In this document: positions 8,444 through 18,077 of the stretch, piece by piece
How positions within the stretch are numbered: position 1 is the stretch's first letter
Layout: every line of letters starts with the position of its first letter
From: Nocardia seriolae NBRC 15557
Lineage (GTDB): Bacteria > Actinomycetota > Actinomycetes > Mycobacteriales > Mycobacteriaceae
Direction of reading: 5' to 3'
Length of the DNA stretch: 42,417 nt
NCBI RefSeq assembly: GCF_007990715.1
Contig: NZ_BJWY01000057.1
Span: 1-42,417 of the forward strand
Translations under genes and position numbers: made by a program
Notes under the pieces: generated by a model
What the model was told of the DNA's origin: nothing
Database searches by the model: none
Seen by the model: the letters and a program-made list of their open reading frames with translations, nothing else

Positions 8444-8505
8444 CGAGGTGTCGTGTAATTTCGGCCTTCGAGCCGGGTATGCGATGTTCGAAGGGGGAAG
8501 TTGAC

Positions 8506-9228
8506 ATGGATTTATTCGATGTCGCGCGCTCGTGCGCCCGCCGCTGGTATGTGATCCTGCCGCTGCTGATCCTCTGCCTGCTCTACGGGAAGCAGACCTA
8601 CGCGGCGGCCAAGCCGGTCTACTACGCCAATGCCGTAATCGGTTTCGCGCCAACGAGTTTCCGCATGGATCAGGCGGTGGCGGGGGAACCGGTGCGACGC
8701 AACGGCCTGCTCGATGTGGGCGGCGCGACGCTGCTGGCCAACCTCGCGGCGCTGGGCCTGCGGCAGCCGGCGGTCATCGACAAGGTGGTCGCCGGGGGCG
8801 GGCAGCCCAACTATGTCGCGCGACTGTTCCCCGTCACCACCGGTTCGCAGCAGATCCCGCTGGTCATGCTCGAGGAGACCGCGGCCGACCCGCAGTCCGC
8901 GTCCAAGACCCTGGAACTGGTGACGGCGCAGGCCGATCCGACACTGCGCACCCTGCAACAGCACGCCGCGGTGCCCGAGGATCAGATGGTCTCCTCGTTC
9001 ACCGTGCAGCCGCCCAGTACGCCCGTGGCGGCCACGCCGTCGCGCACCCGGTCGACGATCTCGGTGCTGGCGGCCGGGGTCGGATTGTCCATCCTGCTGA
9101 CCGTGCTGCTCGATGTGGCGGTCGGGCGGTTGAACCGCAAACGTCAACGGCCCGCGCCGCCGATACCGTTCGGTTCGCATGAACCGGTGGCCGGTGACGT
9201 CCACGCTGCGAATTCGAATTCGATGTGA
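8506..9228 (+). CDS. Wzz-like membrane protein (third of three)
   Basis: 240 aa with a membrane segment directly after the N-terminus (RRWYVILPLLILCLLYG), the PVYYANAVIGF motif that follows TM1 in Wzz-like proteins, an extracytoplasmic domain, and a second membrane segment near 190-212. It is the third consecutive chain-length-type protein in the operon. The ATG at 8506 is preferred for its GGGGGAAG site (8493-8500). A longer start at 8440 would overlap the previous stop as ATGA and add 22 residues of non-family sequence, so it cannot be excluded. The 3' end overlaps the GTG of the polymerase-flippase fusion. Confidence 0.7.
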   Translation: MDLFDVARSCARRWYVILPLLILCLLYGKQTYAAAKPVYYANAVIGFAPTSFRMDQAVAGEPVRRNGLLDVGGATLLANLAALGLRQPAVIDKVVAGGGQPNYVARLFPVTTGSQQIPLVMLEETAADPQSASKTLELVTAQADPTLRTLQQHAAVPEDQMVSSFTVQPPSTPVAATPSRTRSTISVLAAGVGLSILLTVLLDVAVGRLNRKRQRPAPPIPFGSHEPVAGDVHAANSNSM

Positions 9229-12200
9229 GTACCGCCCAAGTCGTCGCCGGCCGATCCGCCGTCGGTGAGCGGCGGCGCGAAGCCAAGCCGTGGGCGCTCG
9301 CGATCCTGTGCGTGCTGATCCCGATCCTGCCCGCCTACGTGGTGCCCGGCGGTCCGCTGAAAAGCAATGGCGCGCCCGCGAAGGTCCTGGCGCTGTGGCT
9401 GTTCGGGCTGGTGGTGCTCGGCTTCGTGGCGGGTCGTCGCACCGGGCGGGAGCGGCGGATCAATCCCGGGGTCGCGGTCCTGCTCGTGTACTTCTTCGCG
9501 TGGCTGTGGATCTACGGGCTCGGGCGGCTGCACATCGACGACCCGCTGCTCGAGGCGGCCAAGAGCCGCGCGGTGATCGCCCTGATCGCGAATATCGGTG
9601 CGGCGCTGTATGTCTTCGCGCGCATCAAGACGATCCGGGATCGTGATTTCGTGCTCGGCGCGCTGCTCATCGGGCTCGCCTTCGAATGCGCGGTGGGGCT
9701 GCTGCAGGGCGTGGCGTCGGTCGATCTGCGATTCCTGTTCCAGCCACCGGGTTTCGTCGTCAACACCACCGACCTCACCCTCGACGAGCGCATCGGCGCC
9801 AAACGCGTCATCGGCACCGCGCAGCACGCCATCGAGTTCTCGGTGCTGGCGGTGGCGGCGGTGCCGCTGGGGGTCTACTTCGCGCGCAATGCCCGGCGCG
9901 GCGAGGTGCGGGTGCTGGCGGCGGTGGCGGCGCTGCTGGGGCTGGCGGCCATGCCCGCGGCGGTCTCCCGGTCCGGGGTGATCTCGCTGGTGGTCGCGCT
10001 GCTGGTCTACATGTTCTATTTCCGGGTGCGCACCATCGCGATCGCCGCGACGGCGCTGGTGCTCGCGGTCGTCGGCTACATCGCGATCTTCCCGACCGTG
10101 GTCAACGCGCTGTGGGGGACCATCACCGGGTCCGCCGACGATCCGAGCATCAAACACCGCACCGAAGATTACGCGGGCGTCTCACGAATCTTCCACGACC
10201 ACCCGTACTTCGGCCTCGGGCTCGGCGGGCAACCGCACCTGCTCGACAACGAGTGGCTCCAGACTGTGGTGCAAGGTGGGATCTTCGGGATCGCCGCCAT
10301 GATCGTGCTCAGCGGAGGGGCGCTGTTCGGTGTGTCGGGTGGCCTGCGGGCCGCCCGGACCCGGCGCGAGCGCGAACAGGCGTTCATGCTCGGCGCGGTT
10401 GTCGCCGCAATCCTGGTGTCCAGCACCACCTTCGACCTCTTCTACTACCAGCAGGCGACACTGATCTTCTTCATCACGTTCGCGCTGCTGTGGTCGACCT
10501 ACTCGATTCCGGCGCAGGGTGGGGGCGGGCTCGGCCGCAGCCGCTTCCGACGCGACCCGCCACCCGGCGGTCTACCGGCGACGAACGGCCGCGCGGAATC
10601 GCATGCGCCCGAACCGAAGCCACCCGCGGCGGAAAATGCTCCGGCCGTGACCGAACCGGAACCACCCGCAGCTGTACAGGGACCGCCAGTGGCCGACACC
10701 GAATCACTCGCAGCGAGCCTGGAACCGCCTGCCACCGACGCGGAATCGCCCGCGGTCGGCAAGGGGCTGTCGTCAGGAGTGCGCTGGACCAGCGTCTCGA
10801 TGGTGGGGCGCGAGATCGCGCGGACCGGATTCACCGTGCTGCTCGCGCGGCTGATCGGGCCGGACGCGTTCGGCATCGTCGCGCAGGCCACCGTCTACCT
10901 GGGCATCCTGAGTCTGCTACTCGACCAAGGCTTTGCCAGCGCGTTGATCCAGCGCCCCACGCTCGACCGGTACATGCCCGGCGCGACCATGACGGTCAAT
11001 ATCGGTGTCGGCGCGGTCCTGGCCGCCGTCACCATCGGTATCGCGCCGGCGTGGGCGGCGTTCATGCACACCCCGGACCTGAAATGGGTGCTGATCGCGC
11101 TGGCCCCCAGCCTGATCGTCCGGGCCGCGGCGATCACGCCCCGGGCAATGCTGTGGCGCGAGATGGAGTTCCGCAAGAACGGCATCGCCGACATCACCTC
11201 CGCGCTGCTCGGCGGCGCGGTCGGATTGGCCGTCGTGCTGGCGGGCGGCACCTACTGGGCCCTGGTGGCCCAGCTGGTCACCACCGATCTCGTCATCACA
11301 GTCGTCCTGATCGCGGTCGCGGGCTCCTGGCCGAACCTGCGCCTGAACCGCCTGCGCGAAATCGCGGGCTTCTCCTGGCGTGCCTTCGTCGGCGCGGTCC
11401 TGGTCAACTCCCTGGCCCGCAATGCCGACAACCTGCTCATCGGCAGATTCCAAGGCGCGCAAGCCCTCGCCTTCTATGCCCTGGCCTACCGGCTGCTGCT
11501 ACTGCCGGTTCAGCTGACCGTCCAGAGCATCGGCTCGGTCCTGTTCCCGTTGTTCGCGCGCCTCGCCGACAACCTTCCCGCCCTCCGCGCCGAACTGGCC
11601 CGGGCGACCCGAATCATGGCCCTGGTGGCCCTCCCCGGCATGGCCCTGGTCTCGATCGCCGCCCCCCAACTGATCCAGCTCGTCTTCGGATCCGCTTGGG
11701 CCCCCGCGATTCCCATTGTCCGAGTCCTGGCCATGGCGGGCGCCCTCCCGGCCGTCTACCAACCCTCGACCATCCCGGTGATGCTCGGCCTGGGCCACGC
11801 GAAACTGCAACTCCGCTACGCCGTCCTCTGCACAGCCGTCTCGATCGGCGGCATAGTCGCGGGCCTCCCCTTCGGCCCCTTCGGCGTAGCCGTCGGCTAC
11901 AGTGCCGCCACCGTGGCCCTCCTGCCCGTCGAATGGGTCGTCCGCCGCCGCTGCGTCGGCGTAAGCCTGCGCACACAATTCACCCAACTGCTCCCCGGCC
12001 TGCACATCGCCTTCTGGATGGCCGCGGCCTACGCATCCATCGCCCTGATCCTCCCCGGCCACGACTTCGTAATCCTGTGCGCCGGAACAGCAGTCGCCCT
12101 CGCCGTCGGCGCAGTGGTACTCCGCCTGGCCTACCGCACCCAACTCGACGAGATCCTGCACCTGGTCCGACGCGTCGCGGGCAAGCGCGGCAACGACACC

Positions 12201-12263
12201 GAACCCGCCCCGGAACCACCGGCCGCCCGAACCGCCGATCCATCCGGCACTCGATCACCCTGA
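9225..12263 (+). CDS. Wzy-like polymerase fused to Wzx-like flippase
   Basis: A 1012-aa fusion starting at GTG (GTGA overlap with the gene before). Residues about 20-425 are an O-antigen polymerase/ligase-like unit with a dozen hydrophobic segments and the DHPYFGLGLGGQPHLLDNEWL loop motif typical of that superfamily. Residues about 430-515 are a soluble linker rich in Pro, Ala and Glu with imperfect PEPPA-type repeats. Residues about 520-975 are a MOP-type flippase beginning GVRWTSVSMVGREIARTGF. The frame is uninterrupted and no internal stop or strong internal start separates the halves. Codon use shifts from G-rich in the first half to markedly C-rich in the last 600 bases, consistent with joining of two genes. 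One chain could therefore carry both translocation and polymerisation. Confidence 0.8.
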   Translation: MSTAQVVAGRSAVGERRREAKPWALAILCVLIPILPAYVVPGGPLKSNGAPAKVLALWLFGLVVLGFVAGRRTGRERRINPGVAVLLVYFFAWLWIYGLGRLHIDDPLLEAAKSRAVIALIANIGAALYVFARIKTIRDRDFVLGALLIGLAFECAVGLLQGVASVDLRFLFQPPGFVVNTTDLTLDERIGAKRVIGTAQHAIEFSVLAVAAVPLGVYFARNARRGEVRVLAAVAALLGLAAMPAAVSRSGVISLVVALLVYMFYFRVRTIAIAATALVLAVVGYIAIFPTVVNALWGTITGSADDPSIKHRTEDYAGVSRIFHDHPYFGLGLGGQPHLLDNEWLQTVVQGGIFGIAAMIVLSGGALFGVSGGLRAARTRREREQAFMLGAVVAAILVSSTTFDLFYYQQATLIFFITFALLWSTYSIPAQGGGGLGRSRFRRDPPPGGLPATNGRAESHAPEPKPPAAENAPAVTEPEPPAAVQGPPVADTESLAASLEPPATDAESPAVGKGLSSGVRWTSVSMVGREIARTGFTVLLARLIGPDAFGIVAQATVYLGILSLLLDQGFASALIQRPTLDRYMPGATMTVNIGVGAVLAAVTIGIAPAWAAFMHTPDLKWVLIALAPSLIVRAAAITPRAMLWREMEFRKNGIADITSALLGGAVGLAVVLAGGTYWALVAQLVTTDLVITVVLIAVAGSWPNLRLNRLREIAGFSWRAFVGAVLVNSLARNADNLLIGRFQGAQALAFYALAYRLLLLPVQLTVQSIGSVLFPLFARLADNLPALRAELARATRIMALVALPGMALVSIAAPQLIQLVFGSAWAPAIPIVRVLAMAGALPAVYQPSTIPVMLGLGHAKLQLRYAVLCTAVSIGGIVAGLPFGPFGVAVGYSAATVALLPVEWVVRRRCVGVSLRTQFTQLLPGLHIAFWMAAAYASIALILPGHDFVILCAGTAVALAVGAVVLRLAYRTQLDEILHLVRRVAGKRGNDTEPAPEPPAARTADPSGTRSP

Positions 12264-12311
12264 CCACCGTCACCCCCACCAACCCCTGCATCCGGGTCGG
12301 CGCGAATGCGC

Positions 12312-13265
12312 TCAGGCGAGCTGCTCGCGGAGGAACGCGACGGCGTCGGTGAGTGCGGACTCGCCTTCGGGATGGGTGGCCTTGTCCTTGAAGAATTGCA
12401 CGAAGCCGTGTTTGGACGCGGGATAGACGCGGTGGGTGGCCGGGACGCCGACGGCGGTCAGTGCTTCGGCGTAGGAGATGGCCTCCTCGCGCAGTGGGTC
12501 GTATTCGCCGACGAGGATCGCGGTGGGCGGCAGACCGGCGAGATCGCCCCGCAGCGGTGAGACGCGTGGGTCGTCGATGCCGATGCCCGCGGGGAGATAG
12601 GCCCGCAGGGCGTTGGTGTTGACCAGCCGGGTGGGGAAACGGTCGCGCCCGAACTGTTTCCAGGAGTCGGTGTCCATCCGGTTGCTCAGGCCGGGATAGA
12701 ACAGCAATTGGGCGGACAGGGTGGGGCCGTTGCGGTCTCGTGCGCAGGCGGCGGCGACGGCGGCGAGGTTTCCCCCGGCGCTGTCGCCGCAGATGACCAG
12801 GCGTGTGGGATCGGCTCCGAGCGTTTCGCCGTGTTCGGCGGCCCAGTCGAGCACGGCGAGCAGATCGTCGAGTCCGGCGGGGAATGGGTGTTCGGGCGCC
12901 AGCCGCCAGTCCACGGATATCACCAGCATCTCGGCTCGATTGGCCAGCGCCCAGCACAGCACGTCGTGGGTGTCGAGGTCACCGGAGACGAAGCCGCCGC
13001 CGTGCGCGAACACCATGATCGGCAACGGCCGCGGGTCGTCGACACTCGGGCGGTAGGTGCGCACGGTGATGCAGCGGTCCGGCGCGGCCGCGGGAATGGC
13101 CATCCTGCGCAGCTCCGCGACCGGGTCGGGGTCACCGGCGGTCGGCATCAGCGCCCAGTAGCTCTCGCGCATGCCGCGCACGAAGTCGATCAAATCGGGA
13201 TCGTTCAACAGGACGCCTTCCTCAGGATATTGAATCTTGTTCCGGTGCAACACCATTCGCCGCAC
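12312..13265 (-). CDS. Alpha/beta hydrolase, hormone-sensitive-lipase family esterase
   Basis: 317 aa with the HSL-family oxyanion motif FAHGGGF near residue 87, the nucleophile elbow GDSAGGN near 160, the acid in VGEYDPLREE and the catalytic His in SKHGFVQF near the C-terminus. It hydrolyses acyl esters; the substrate is unknown. The annotated start is GTG at 13265. An ATG three codons later (13256) is equally possible, and neither has a clear ribosome-binding site. It lies 46 bases downstream of the cyclopropane synthase on the same strand, so the two are probably co-transcribed, which points to a lipid-related role. It converges with the polymerase-flippase gene across 48 bases with no obvious terminator. 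Confidence 0.85.
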   Translation of the reverse strand: MRRMVLHRNKIQYPEEGVLLNDPDLIDFVRGMRESYWALMPTAGDPDPVAELRRMAIPAAAPDRCITVRTYRPSVDDPRPLPIMVFAHGGGFVSGDLDTHDVLCWALANRAEMLVISVDWRLAPEHPFPAGLDDLLAVLDWAAEHGETLGADPTRLVICGDSAGGNLAAVAAACARDRNGPTLSAQLLFYPGLSNRMDTDSWKQFGRDRFPTRLVNTNALRAYLPAGIGIDDPRVSPLRGDLAGLPPTAILVGEYDPLREEAISYAEALTAVGVPATHRVYPASKHGFVQFFKDKATHPEGESALTDAVAFLREQLA

Positions 13266-13311
13266 GATGGCCGCAGTCCCGCGCGCGGCGAAGCCAGCTA
13301 GCCGATGGTGT

Positions 13312-14187
13312 TCACTTCGTACAGGTGAACTGCATGACGTCGATCAAGCCCGAGCGGAAACGGTCGGCGCAGCCGGTGAGGTAACGCATGTAGGTCGCGT
13401 AGGTCTGCTCACCGCACAGTGCGACCGCATCGTCCCGGCGCTCCTGCAGGGCCTGCGCCCAGTGGTCCAGGGTCCGCGCGTAGTGCAATTGCAGTGGCTG
13501 GATCTGCCCCACGGTGAAGCCGCCCGCTTCGGCGTATTCCTTGACGCCCTTGAACGCCGGGCTGTACGGGTAGGGCAGGCACCCGCCGGGGAAGATGTCC
13601 TTGCGAATGAATTTGAGGAACTCGACATCATCGCGGGTGTAGGTGATCCCCTGGTCGTGCAGCTGCCCCTGGGTGTACATCACGATGGTGTGCAACAGCA
13701 TTCGCCCGTCTTCGGGCAGCGACGAATAGGCGAGGTCGAAGAATTCCGGGTAACGCTCCTTGCGGAAGTGCTCGAACGCGCCGATGCTGACGATACGGTC
13801 GACCCGCCCGTCGAACTCCTCCCAACCCTGCAACCGAACCTCGCCCCGGCCCGCCCCCAGCCGCTGGTCGAGCAGCGCGCCGACGTGCTCGTACTGGTTG
13901 CGGCTCAAGGTCAGGCCGATGACGTTCACGCCGTACCGTTCGGCGGCCCGCAGGATCGTCGAGCCCCATCCACAGCCGACGTCGAGCAGCGTCATGCCCG
14001 GGCGTAGATCCAGCTTGCCCAGGGTCAGATCGATCTTGGCCAGCTGAGCCTGTTCGAGCGTGAAGTCGTCCTGCTCGAAGTAGGCGCAGCTGTAGGTGCG
14101 GGTGGGATCGAGGAACAGCGCGAAGAACTCGTCCGACAGGTCATAGTGCGACTGGACGTCGGCGTAGAAAGGCGTGTACTGACTCAT
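13312..14187 (-). CDS. Mycolic acid cyclopropane synthase (CmaA/MmaA family)
   Basis: 291 aa, the usual length of mycobacterial CmaA/MmaA enzymes (about 287). The family opening YADVQSHYDLSDEFFALFLD is followed by YFEQDDFTLEQAQLAKIDL, the SAM-binding motif LDVGCGWGST near residue 70, GAFEHF and the C-terminal cap. The family transfers a methyl(ene) group from S-adenosylmethionine to double bonds of meromycolate chains. This is the strongest marker that the host makes mycolic acids. The ATG at 14187 has a GGAGGAA site five bases upstream; the longer frame to 14364 is untranslated leader. The gene is divergent from the small secreted protein at 14463. Confidence 0.9.
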   Translation of the reverse strand: MSQYTPFYADVQSHYDLSDEFFALFLDPTRTYSCAYFEQDDFTLEQAQLAKIDLTLGKLDLRPGMTLLDVGCGWGSTILRAAERYGVNVIGLTLSRNQYEHVGALLDQRLGAGRGEVRLQGWEEFDGRVDRIVSIGAFEHFRKERYPEFFDLAYSSLPEDGRMLLHTIVMYTQGQLHDQGITYTRDDVEFLKFIRKDIFPGGCLPYPYSPAFKGVKEYAEAGGFTVGQIQPLQLHYARTLDHWAQALQERRDDAVALCGEQTYATYMRYLTGCADRFRSGLIDVMQFTCTK

Positions 14188-14462
14188 TCTTCCTCCGTCT
14201 ACTGGAATGTTCGGGACAGAGCTGAGCAGCGAAATCACAACAGGATCAGGTGAATCTGCGCGGTAGCTGGGTGCGGTGGTAGTCCACGAAAACACTGCCC
14301 GCACCGACGCCGAGAACCGATCATAGGGGTTCGAGCCGGTCGCCCAGGATGGGGCCGCCATCACCGGTACGCAGGAACGAGTCCGAGCATGGCGATTTCT
14401 TGTCAGTGAACGGCATTTTTGCCACTGGCAGCCAGCACTGAGATTGCTGAAAAATCACCAGG
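14188..14462. promoter_or_regulatory. Divergent intergenic region
   Basis: A 275-base gap between the cyclopropane synthase (leftward) and the small secreted protein (rightward). It should hold promoters for both. The right half is AT-richer than the surroundings (14411-14475), and the only clear structure is the palindrome at its right edge, listed separately. I see no further gene in it. Confidence 0.4.
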
Positions 14463-14468
14463 GTGATT
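14453..14468. promoter_or_regulatory. 16-bp palindrome, operator candidate
   Basis: AATCACC-AG-GGTGATT is a perfect 7+2+7 inverted repeat in an AT-rich patch. It covers the GTG at 14463, which argues that translation of the small secreted protein may really begin at the GTG at 14475 and that the palindrome is a repressor site of TetR/GntR-like size. The binding factor is unknown and no regulator gene is adjacent. Confidence 0.5.
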
Positions 14469-14681
14469 GAAAAAGTGATAGCAACGGCGGTATTGACGGT
14501 GTCCGCGGCATGGCCCACGGTCGTGGCGGCCGCGCCCGTCGACGACTACGTGAAGTGCACGGACCGCATCGATTACGCCGGCGATCCGCGCCCGAACGTC
14601 GAGATCAACATGCTCGGCGAATGGCTCGGGTACTGCCCTCCCCCATGTTCTGACCGCGACCATCGAGGAGATCGACAATGA
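14463..14681 (+). CDS. Small secreted protein of unknown function
   Basis: 72 aa (68 if started at the GTG at 14475). A signal peptide (KVIATAVLTVSAAWPTVVAAA, cleavage predicted before APVDDYV) leaves a mature peptide of about 45 residues. That peptide has three Cys, the motif IDYAGDPRPNVEINMLGEW and a polar Arg/Asp tail. I do not recognise the family. Its TGA overlaps the ATG of the giant HEAT-repeat gene, so the two are co-translated, an odd pairing of a secreted peptide with an apparently cytoplasmic scaffold. Confidence 0.6.
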   Translation: MIEKVIATAVLTVSAAWPTVVAAAPVDDYVKCTDRIDYAGDPRPNVEINMLGEWLGYCPPPCSDRDHRGDRQ

Positions 14682-17600
14682 CCGGCACCGACGAGAAGCT
14701 CACCGCCCTCGGCATCGAGAAAATGCTCGAGGACTACTTCGACCTGATCTACACGCAGAACATGGATCTGTTCGACCGTGTATTCCATCCGTCCGCGGTG
14801 CTCTATTCCGCGCAGGACGGTGTCGTGGTGGCGCGTCCGCGCGAGGAATATCGAGAACTCATGCGGGCGCGGCGCTCCCCCGAGCAGAACGGCGCGCCTC
14901 GCGACGACAGTGTGCTGCGGATCGACGTGCTCTCACCGGAGATGGCGATGGCCAAGGTGCGGCTGCGGCTCAACGACAACATCATGGTGGATTTCCTGAA
15001 TCTGCTTTTGGTCGACGGACATTGGATGATCGTCGCCAAGCTCTACCATCGGAAGCTGTCGCGGCGGGCCCGGCAGGGGGTGTATCGGGCGCTCGCGTAC
15101 GGGAATCGGGAGCGGCTCGCGGATGCGATGCTGCCGCGGGTGCGTGACCTGTACGGGGATCGCGAGGCCGCGCGGATGCTGGCGTTCTGTTCGGCGAAGG
15201 TGGTGACGGAGTTGCTGCCGGAGCTGGCGTATGCGGCGACACACCGGTCGGGGCTGGGGCATCGGCACATCGGCGTGATCGTCGACTATGTGAGCGCGCG
15301 GGCGGCGGACGCGGGCAAGGACGAGTGGCGTGAGCTCTGGGAGTGGCTCACCGCCGACGTGCACGCGGCCGCGGGCCACGACCCGGCGCAGGTGCTCTCG
15401 CTCGCCGCGCAGGCGGTCACGCTGATCCCGATCTCTGCGCTGAAACCCGTTGCGGGCCAGCTGACCCGGCACGATCCGGACGCGATGTGCGAGCTGATCC
15501 TGCATTCGAGCGGGCGCGGCCGGGTGCTGATGGGTCCCGCGGTCTGGCGAGCCCTGCGCGGGCTGCCCGATGATCGACTCGAACGGCTCTACGAGGCCTG
15601 CGCACCGCACGAACGACACCGATTCCTGCGCATCCTGCCACCCGCGCGGCGGACCGCGATCGCCCGCCCCCTGCTGACCCGCCCCGGCCTCGGCCCCGGC
15701 GCGACCGACCTGGTCGCGCTCGACGCCCTGCCCGGACGCGAACGTGTCGCCATCGCGCGGGAACTGCTCGCCCGCCCGGGTGGCGCGGACATCCCGGAGA
15801 TCGCCGAGCTGCTCACCGCCCGGCTGCCGTGGTCCGAGGCGAAACCCATACTGGCCGAGGCGATCCGGCGGCCCGAGGCCGAGGAACGGGCACGCGCCTA
15901 CCCCGGCCTGGTGACCGCGGCCGTCGGCACCCGCGATCCGGAGGTCGTCGGCGAGCTGCTGGACCTGCTGAAGCGCCTGCGCAATGAGCAGGATCCGGTG
16001 CGCCGCAGCGCATTACACGCGGTGACGACGATTCCGTCCCTCATCGAAGCCGGTCACCTGCCCGCGCTCGAACAACTGGCCGGCGATGCGCTGCAGGCCC
16101 GCGACCGCTCGTATCAGAGCGTGGCAACCATCGGGACCCTCACCCGCACCCTGCTGCTGCGCGGCGCGCAGACCGGCGACAGCGCGTTCACCGACACCGC
16201 CTTGCGACTCACCACCCGGCTGGCCGAGCTCTCCGCACCCCTGAATCTGACCGGGCTGCACCACAATCTGCCGCGCGGCATGGAGCATCGGCTCTTCGCC
16301 GCGCTCCGCCGACGCCTGCTCGACGACGCCGCTCGTGACAGCTGGGCACTGACCCTGGAATTGTCCGACGGGCTGCGACGGCGCGCCTACGCCCTCACCG
16401 AACTCCAGGACCTGGTTCTGAAAGCCGTTACCGCGCACGATGATTCGACCGTGCGCTGGGCGGTGCGGCTGGCGTTGGCCGCACCCGCCACCCGCGACTC
16501 GCACCTGGACGGCCTGCTGCGCCGCGACCGATCGCTCATCGCGCTGCCGGAGGTGCAGGCGATCATCGCCACGCGACGCACGGACCTGCTCGACACGGTC
16601 CTCGGCGGGGCGACCTCGGGCCGCTTCCTGTCCAAGAAGATCCGATTCGTACCCGGCTTCTACACCGGATTCGACCGCTGGACACCACGCCAGGTGGACC
16701 GGTACGCGGCCCTGCTGGACACCTACGCGCGATCGTCGAAAGCCTCAGTCGCGGAACGTACCGACGCGGTCCGCCGGTTGGGCCTGCTACCCGGAACCTT
16801 CGATCGTCTTCGCCCTTATATAAGGGCAGACGATCTCACCGTCGCCGAGGCCGCGCTCACTGCCCTCGGCCGCAGCGACGAACCCGAGCGAGCCATCGCG
16901 GTGCTGGCCGCCCACACCGGCGACGACAAGGCGCGGGTCGCGGTGAGCAGCATCAGCGCCTGCGCCTATGCGATTCCGCCGGATCGCCTGGGCACCACCC
17001 TGGCACCGCTGCTGGACTCGCCGAAGATCACCGCGGTCAAGGAGGGCGTGCGACTGCTCGCCGTCCTGCACGCCCCCGACGCGATGACGATCATCCGGGC
17101 CCGCTGGGATCGGCCGGGCACACACCGCGACATCCGCCGGGCGGCCGTGTTCGCCACCCGCTGGCTGCTGGATCACGAGCAGGCGTGGCAGCTCGTCGCC
17201 GAGGCCGCCGCCGATCCCGAAGTGGCGGGGGCCATTCTCGACCTGCCGCCGCGACAGCTGCCGGTGCCGCAACGGGAACGCTTCGCCGCCTTCCTGCGCG
17301 ACCTGGCAGCCGGATCGGATCACCGCGTGGCCGGTGCCGCGATGGACGCACTCACCCGCTGGCACCGGTGGTCCCCGGCGGACACGAGCGCGGTCCTCGT
17401 CGATCGTTTCACCGATCTGTCCGAGCTGGGCCTGTGGCAGACCGCGATGCGGGCCATCCTCTCCCGGGTGGCCGCGGAGGGCGACCCGAGCGTCCTGCTC
17501 GCCATCGTCGACCGTCTCCCGGACACGGCGTTGCCCGGCCGGGATCTGCCTGCCCGGCAACGGCTTTCCACCTTGCTGAAATGGCTGACCACCACCGTGC

Positions 17601-18038
17601 GCAACAATGACGCCGCCCGCCCGGTCGCCGCACCGGTCATCGAGCGGCTGGCCGCGGATCCGCTCTGGCACGGACAGCTCATCGAGCTCGCCATCGCGGC
17701 CGTGCGCTGGACCGAGGCCGAGCCGACCGTCGCCGCGGTGGAAGCCTTGTCCGCCATGGCCTCCGGCACGCTCACCGGCCTGCCCGCCGAACAGCTCGCC
17801 GCCCGGCTCCCCCGCGATCTCGGTGGCGGCCCGGCCGACCTGCTGGCCCCCGATCGCCACCGCTCTGGCCGCGAGTCGCCGGGCGTCCAGCGCACTGGTG
17901 GCCGTCGCACTGACCGCCAGGTGCGGTTCCGGACTCGGCTGGCCCGCACCCTGGCCCGATCTCCTGACGAGGCTGCGCGAGCATCCGGACCTCGACGTCC
18001 GTCGCGGCGCGAGCGCCGTGTACATGACCCCGGAATAA
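14678..18038 (+). CDS. NTF2-like domain fused to giant HEAT-repeat protein (frameshift near 3' end)
   Basis: About 1119 aa if a single-base shift is corrected. Residues 1-125 form an NTF2/lumazine-binding-2-like domain (EKMLEDYFDLIYTQNMDLFD to LVDGHWMIVAKLYHRK, which is how free-standing members end). Residues 130 onward are alpha-helical HEAT/ARM-type repeats without membrane segments or catalytic motifs, so a protein-interaction scaffold is likely. The original frame runs past 17847 into Arg/Pro-rich sequence antisense to the next gene and stops only at 18427. Skipping one C of the run CCCCC at 17847-17851 restores helical sequence (TALAASRRASSALVAVALTA, LREHPDLDVRRGASA) and a TAA at 18036-18038, just before a terminator. 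ATG at 14678 has GAGGAG upstream and overlaps the previous stop. Confidence 0.72.
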
Positions 18039-18042
18039 CGGG

Positions 18043-18074
18043 ACAGGCCCGGAACCTGGTGATTCCAGGCCTGT
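18043..18074. terminator. Bidirectional hairpin terminator
   Basis: ACAGGCC at 18043-18049 pairs with GGCCTGT at 18068-18074, with an inner GGAA/TTCC extension after one mismatch. The hairpin lies between the corrected stop of the HEAT-repeat gene (18038) and the stop of the convergent monooxygenase (18078). It is followed by a short T-rich stretch on the plus strand. Its position supports 18038 as the true end of the HEAT gene. Confidence 0.7.
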
Positions 18075-18077
18075 TTC

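Noticed and set aside
8440..8505. N-terminal extension of the third Wzz-like protein
   Set aside because: It gives an ATGA overlap but adds non-family sequence, and a strong ribosome-binding site precedes the internal ATG at 8506; kept only as an alternative.
9686..12352. 888-codon open frame overlapping the polymerase-flippase gene
   Set aside because: Arg/Pro/Gly-rich translation with no domain; it is the frame shadow of GC-rich coding sequence, and the other frame gives two recognisable membrane modules.
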